A DNA stretch of 64,000 nt from Lobosporangium transversale (Eukaryota > Mortierellomycota > Mortierellomycetes > Mortierellales > Mortierellaceae): the NCBI RefSeq assembly GCF_002105155.1, contig NW_019029013.1:124001-188000 (forward strand), given 5' to 3'. Below are positions 62,251 through 64,000 of the stretch, piece after piece. Position numbers and translations under genes: made by a program. Position 1 is the first letter of the stretch; every line of letters begins with the position of its first letter. The notes beneath the pieces are model-generated. The model was given only the letters and a program-made list of their open reading frames with translations, did no database searches and was not told the origin of the DNA.

Positions 62251-63623
62251 ACCAAGCAGTAGTAGATAATTAAAAATTGTGTGTGCAATCAATAAAACTA
62301 TGTTGATCAAAAGATTTTTTGACGAAAACTTTTTTATTTTTGACAAGCCAATGCCGCTGTGGCTAAAAAAAAGGAGGGTAGCGCATTGACGCGTCTAATA
62401 CCTCCAAGGGATGCTCCAAAAAAAAAAAAAAAAAAAAAAAAAGACAAGAGGGTGCACACATACTCAAGTAGAAGTATCGATATACTTTGTCGATAGGAAT
62501 CCACCTAAAAGTCACATCCCTCAAGCCAACATCCTGCTAAGCTTGGCATAGAAATAACGTGACATCTTCAATTACCTATGTATACATATATCTATACTGC
62601 TACCTTCACCCAGCCAACAGCGTAAGGAAATAAACATTGATGCAAGGGACGATCGAACGGTAAAAACCTTTTCAGAAGTGGGATGGCATTTCCTTAAAAA
62701 AAATTGCATCATATTCAATGATAGAAATGCAGATCTCAAAAGTGGATATTTTCGGACGCGGAGTGAGGGATTGTTTTTTTCAGCTTATTTACTTCCCATC
62801 AAAAGAGCAATCAAGTCGCCCTGTAGTATTTAGTATTTAGAAGTAATGGTAAAAGTCACTGCAATAGACTATTAGTCCCATGATCTCCTGAAGAGCACGA
62901 CAGGAGCATAACTTTCAAGATAGTAACCACAGAACAATTTTATTCACCAATGAGCATGTAGGCTGTCATAGTATGAGTAGTCCCAACCAATTTTTGTTTC
63001 GCTGGTGGTTATCTTCACCTGGAAAGGAGCCGATTTAATTTTGTATGAATTATATTTCTCTAAATAGTTTACATGGGCAGCCATTAACTCCTTGTATTAT
63101 TTGTCCGGACATGCTTTGTCCCATCAATTCTTGTCGATTAATATCCATAGACTTATTGAAGAAAAAAAAAGCCACTGTACGAATTGACTACAGACACAGT
63201 GGGATGACATTAAGAGAAAGAGAAGGGCTACGAAGGTGAAGACTTAATCGGGGATTAACTAATCGGATTAACTAATTGCTGTTCAAAATTGCTGAAGATT
63301 GGATGCCAACAATTTTATATCCGCATAAGATTTTTGGTCTTTAAAGTCCGGAGTGCATCATCAAAACTATATACATACAGTATTGCTTTTCAATACGTTT
63401 TTGATAGCTCTTTACTAATCAATGCTCTTCGTTCTATACTCCAAGACTGCCTCTATCAGAATCCTGGTGAATATTACACGCTTGGAGCATGTATAAATTA
63501 TCTGTCTGAAGATGCGTCAGATCATATTTGTAATCACAGGAATAAAATAAACCCTAGTCTATTCTCTAGTTCCTTAGAATCATAAGGATCAGTCAGCTGG
63601 ATACTCCTATCCTTTCTGTGAAG

Positions 63624-63654
<31 letters not shown>

Positions 63655-63680
63655 TGGGATCCAAAACGAACTTGATAAGG
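58018..63680. other. Gene-poor right flank
   Basis: About 5.6 kb with no supported complete gene. The first few hundred bases are the promoter and leader of the Msb1-like gene. Long homopolymers lie at 62214-62246 (T), 62418-62442 (A) and 63625-63651 (A), with a T-run/A-run junction at 58852-58867. Open frames at 60376-60684, 61097-61364 and 63289-63585 are AT-rich with no motifs. The last of these contains a more protein-like part (SILQDCLYQNPGEYYTLGAC) that could be an exon of the gene suggested at the right edge. Confidence 0.5.
61710..61767. repeat. GACAGAG minisatellite
   Basis: About eight imperfect copies of a 7-bp purine unit (GACAGAG, GACAAAG, GCAGAA). Confidence 0.85.
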
Positions 63681-64000
63681 CAGAGAGCACCGGCTCCTGA
63701 AAAGGGTGGAGGGACGGCATAAGCGGACGGCCTTGGTTTCGGATGAGTCGGCGAAGCTGATGGACATAAACTACGGCCGTGGTCAAGTGCTTGTTGAAAG
63801 CTGTCAAACGAATGATAATTATATGTTCATACTCGAGACAACTAGATAGGATTATTGAGCTGCTCCATGGCTTAGTTGCTTGCGAACAGTTATATCTAAA
63901 GGATCCACATGAAGAATCTACGGAAAAAAACTCAGTAAGAACTATCGATTCCGCCCATGTTTGTTGGAAACTTGAATTCACGTGTGCTCTTTTTGTTCCT
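63681..64000 (+). CDS. Possible partial gene running off the right edge
   Basis: After an AG at 63679-63680 the plus strand reads REHRLLKRVEGRHKRTALVS, then DESAKLMDINYGRGQVLVES, in one frame until TAG near 63849. A second frame opens at about 63770 and reads VVKCLLKAVKRMIIICSYSR, then QLDRIIELLHGLVACEQLYL, to the window end without a stop. Both look protein-like but are in different frames, so a small intron, a frameshift or chance must be invoked. The opposite strand is also open for 124 codons across here. No family is recognised. Confidence 0.25.

Noticed and set aside
63607-63981. 124-codon minus-strand frame at the right edge
   Set aside because: It has no ATG start and runs into poly-Phe from an A run. 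The plus strand reads at least as well, so no call is made beyond the low-confidence partial gene.

Overview
The window is nuclear DNA from a filamentous fungus. Genes are split by many short introns (about 90-160 bp, GT...AG, with branch sites such as CTAAC or TACTAAT). Intergenic DNA is AT-rich and full of long A or T homopolymers and microsatellites. The set of genes (chromokinesin-type motor, Msb1/Mug8-like protein, CENP-I/Mis6, Vrl1-type VPS9-ankyrin-PX-BAR protein, secreted pepsin-type protease, HIS1) fits an early-diverging fungus of the Mucoromycota/Mortierellomycota kind; that placement is inference from style and content, not from a tree. Exon structures below were built by hand from splice signals plus reading-frame closure, and each spliced total is a whole number of codons.

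Left part (1-22.3 kb): a promoter region with a TATA box leads into a 1,919-residue kinesin-4-like motor protein (+, 2880-9296). Then come a possible tiny spliced ORF and a GC-rich, coding-like but interrupted tract (11.0-11.5 kb), an 8-bp tandem repeat, a 1,997-residue PHD-finger/AT-hook chromatin protein (+, 12923-19251), and an unrecognised 238-residue protein (-, 20494-22233).

Middle (22.3-35.8 kb): about 5.5 kb of gene-poor, microsatellite-rich DNA with one possible coding relic. It is followed by a large membrane-trafficking gene (+, 27813-33615) combining VPS9, ankyrin, PX and BAR-like segments, the architecture of yeast Vrl1.

Right-centre (35.8-48.5 kb): a compact gene cluster with a long-chain acyl-CoA synthetase ending in the peroxisomal signal AKL (-), the Golgi membrane protein SFT2 (+), a 733-bp Mutator-like non-autonomous transposon with 9-bp target duplications just downstream of SFT2, HIS1 (+) with a perfect TGAGTCA bZIP/Gcn4-type site upstream, a secreted aspartic protease (-) whose catalytic Asp lies in a 12-nt micro-exon, and a BtuF-like periplasmic-binding-fold protein (-).

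Right (48.5-64 kb): CENP-I/Mis6 (+, at least 15 exons), divergent from the BtuF-like gene across 184 bp, then a large Msb1/Mug8-like RhoGAP-fold protein (-, 53139-58017). About 6 kb follows with no convincing complete gene, though the last 320 bp look coding on the plus strand.

The genes do not form a pathway; they are a normal mix of housekeeping, cytoskeletal, trafficking and chromatin functions. No rRNA, tRNA, CRISPR or virus-like feature was found. The items most worth following are the Vrl1-type protein, the MULE-like miniature element, the catalytic micro-exon, the bacterial-type cobalamin-binding-fold gene, and poly(A) tracts sitting where polypyrimidine tracts would be expected before 3' splice sites.
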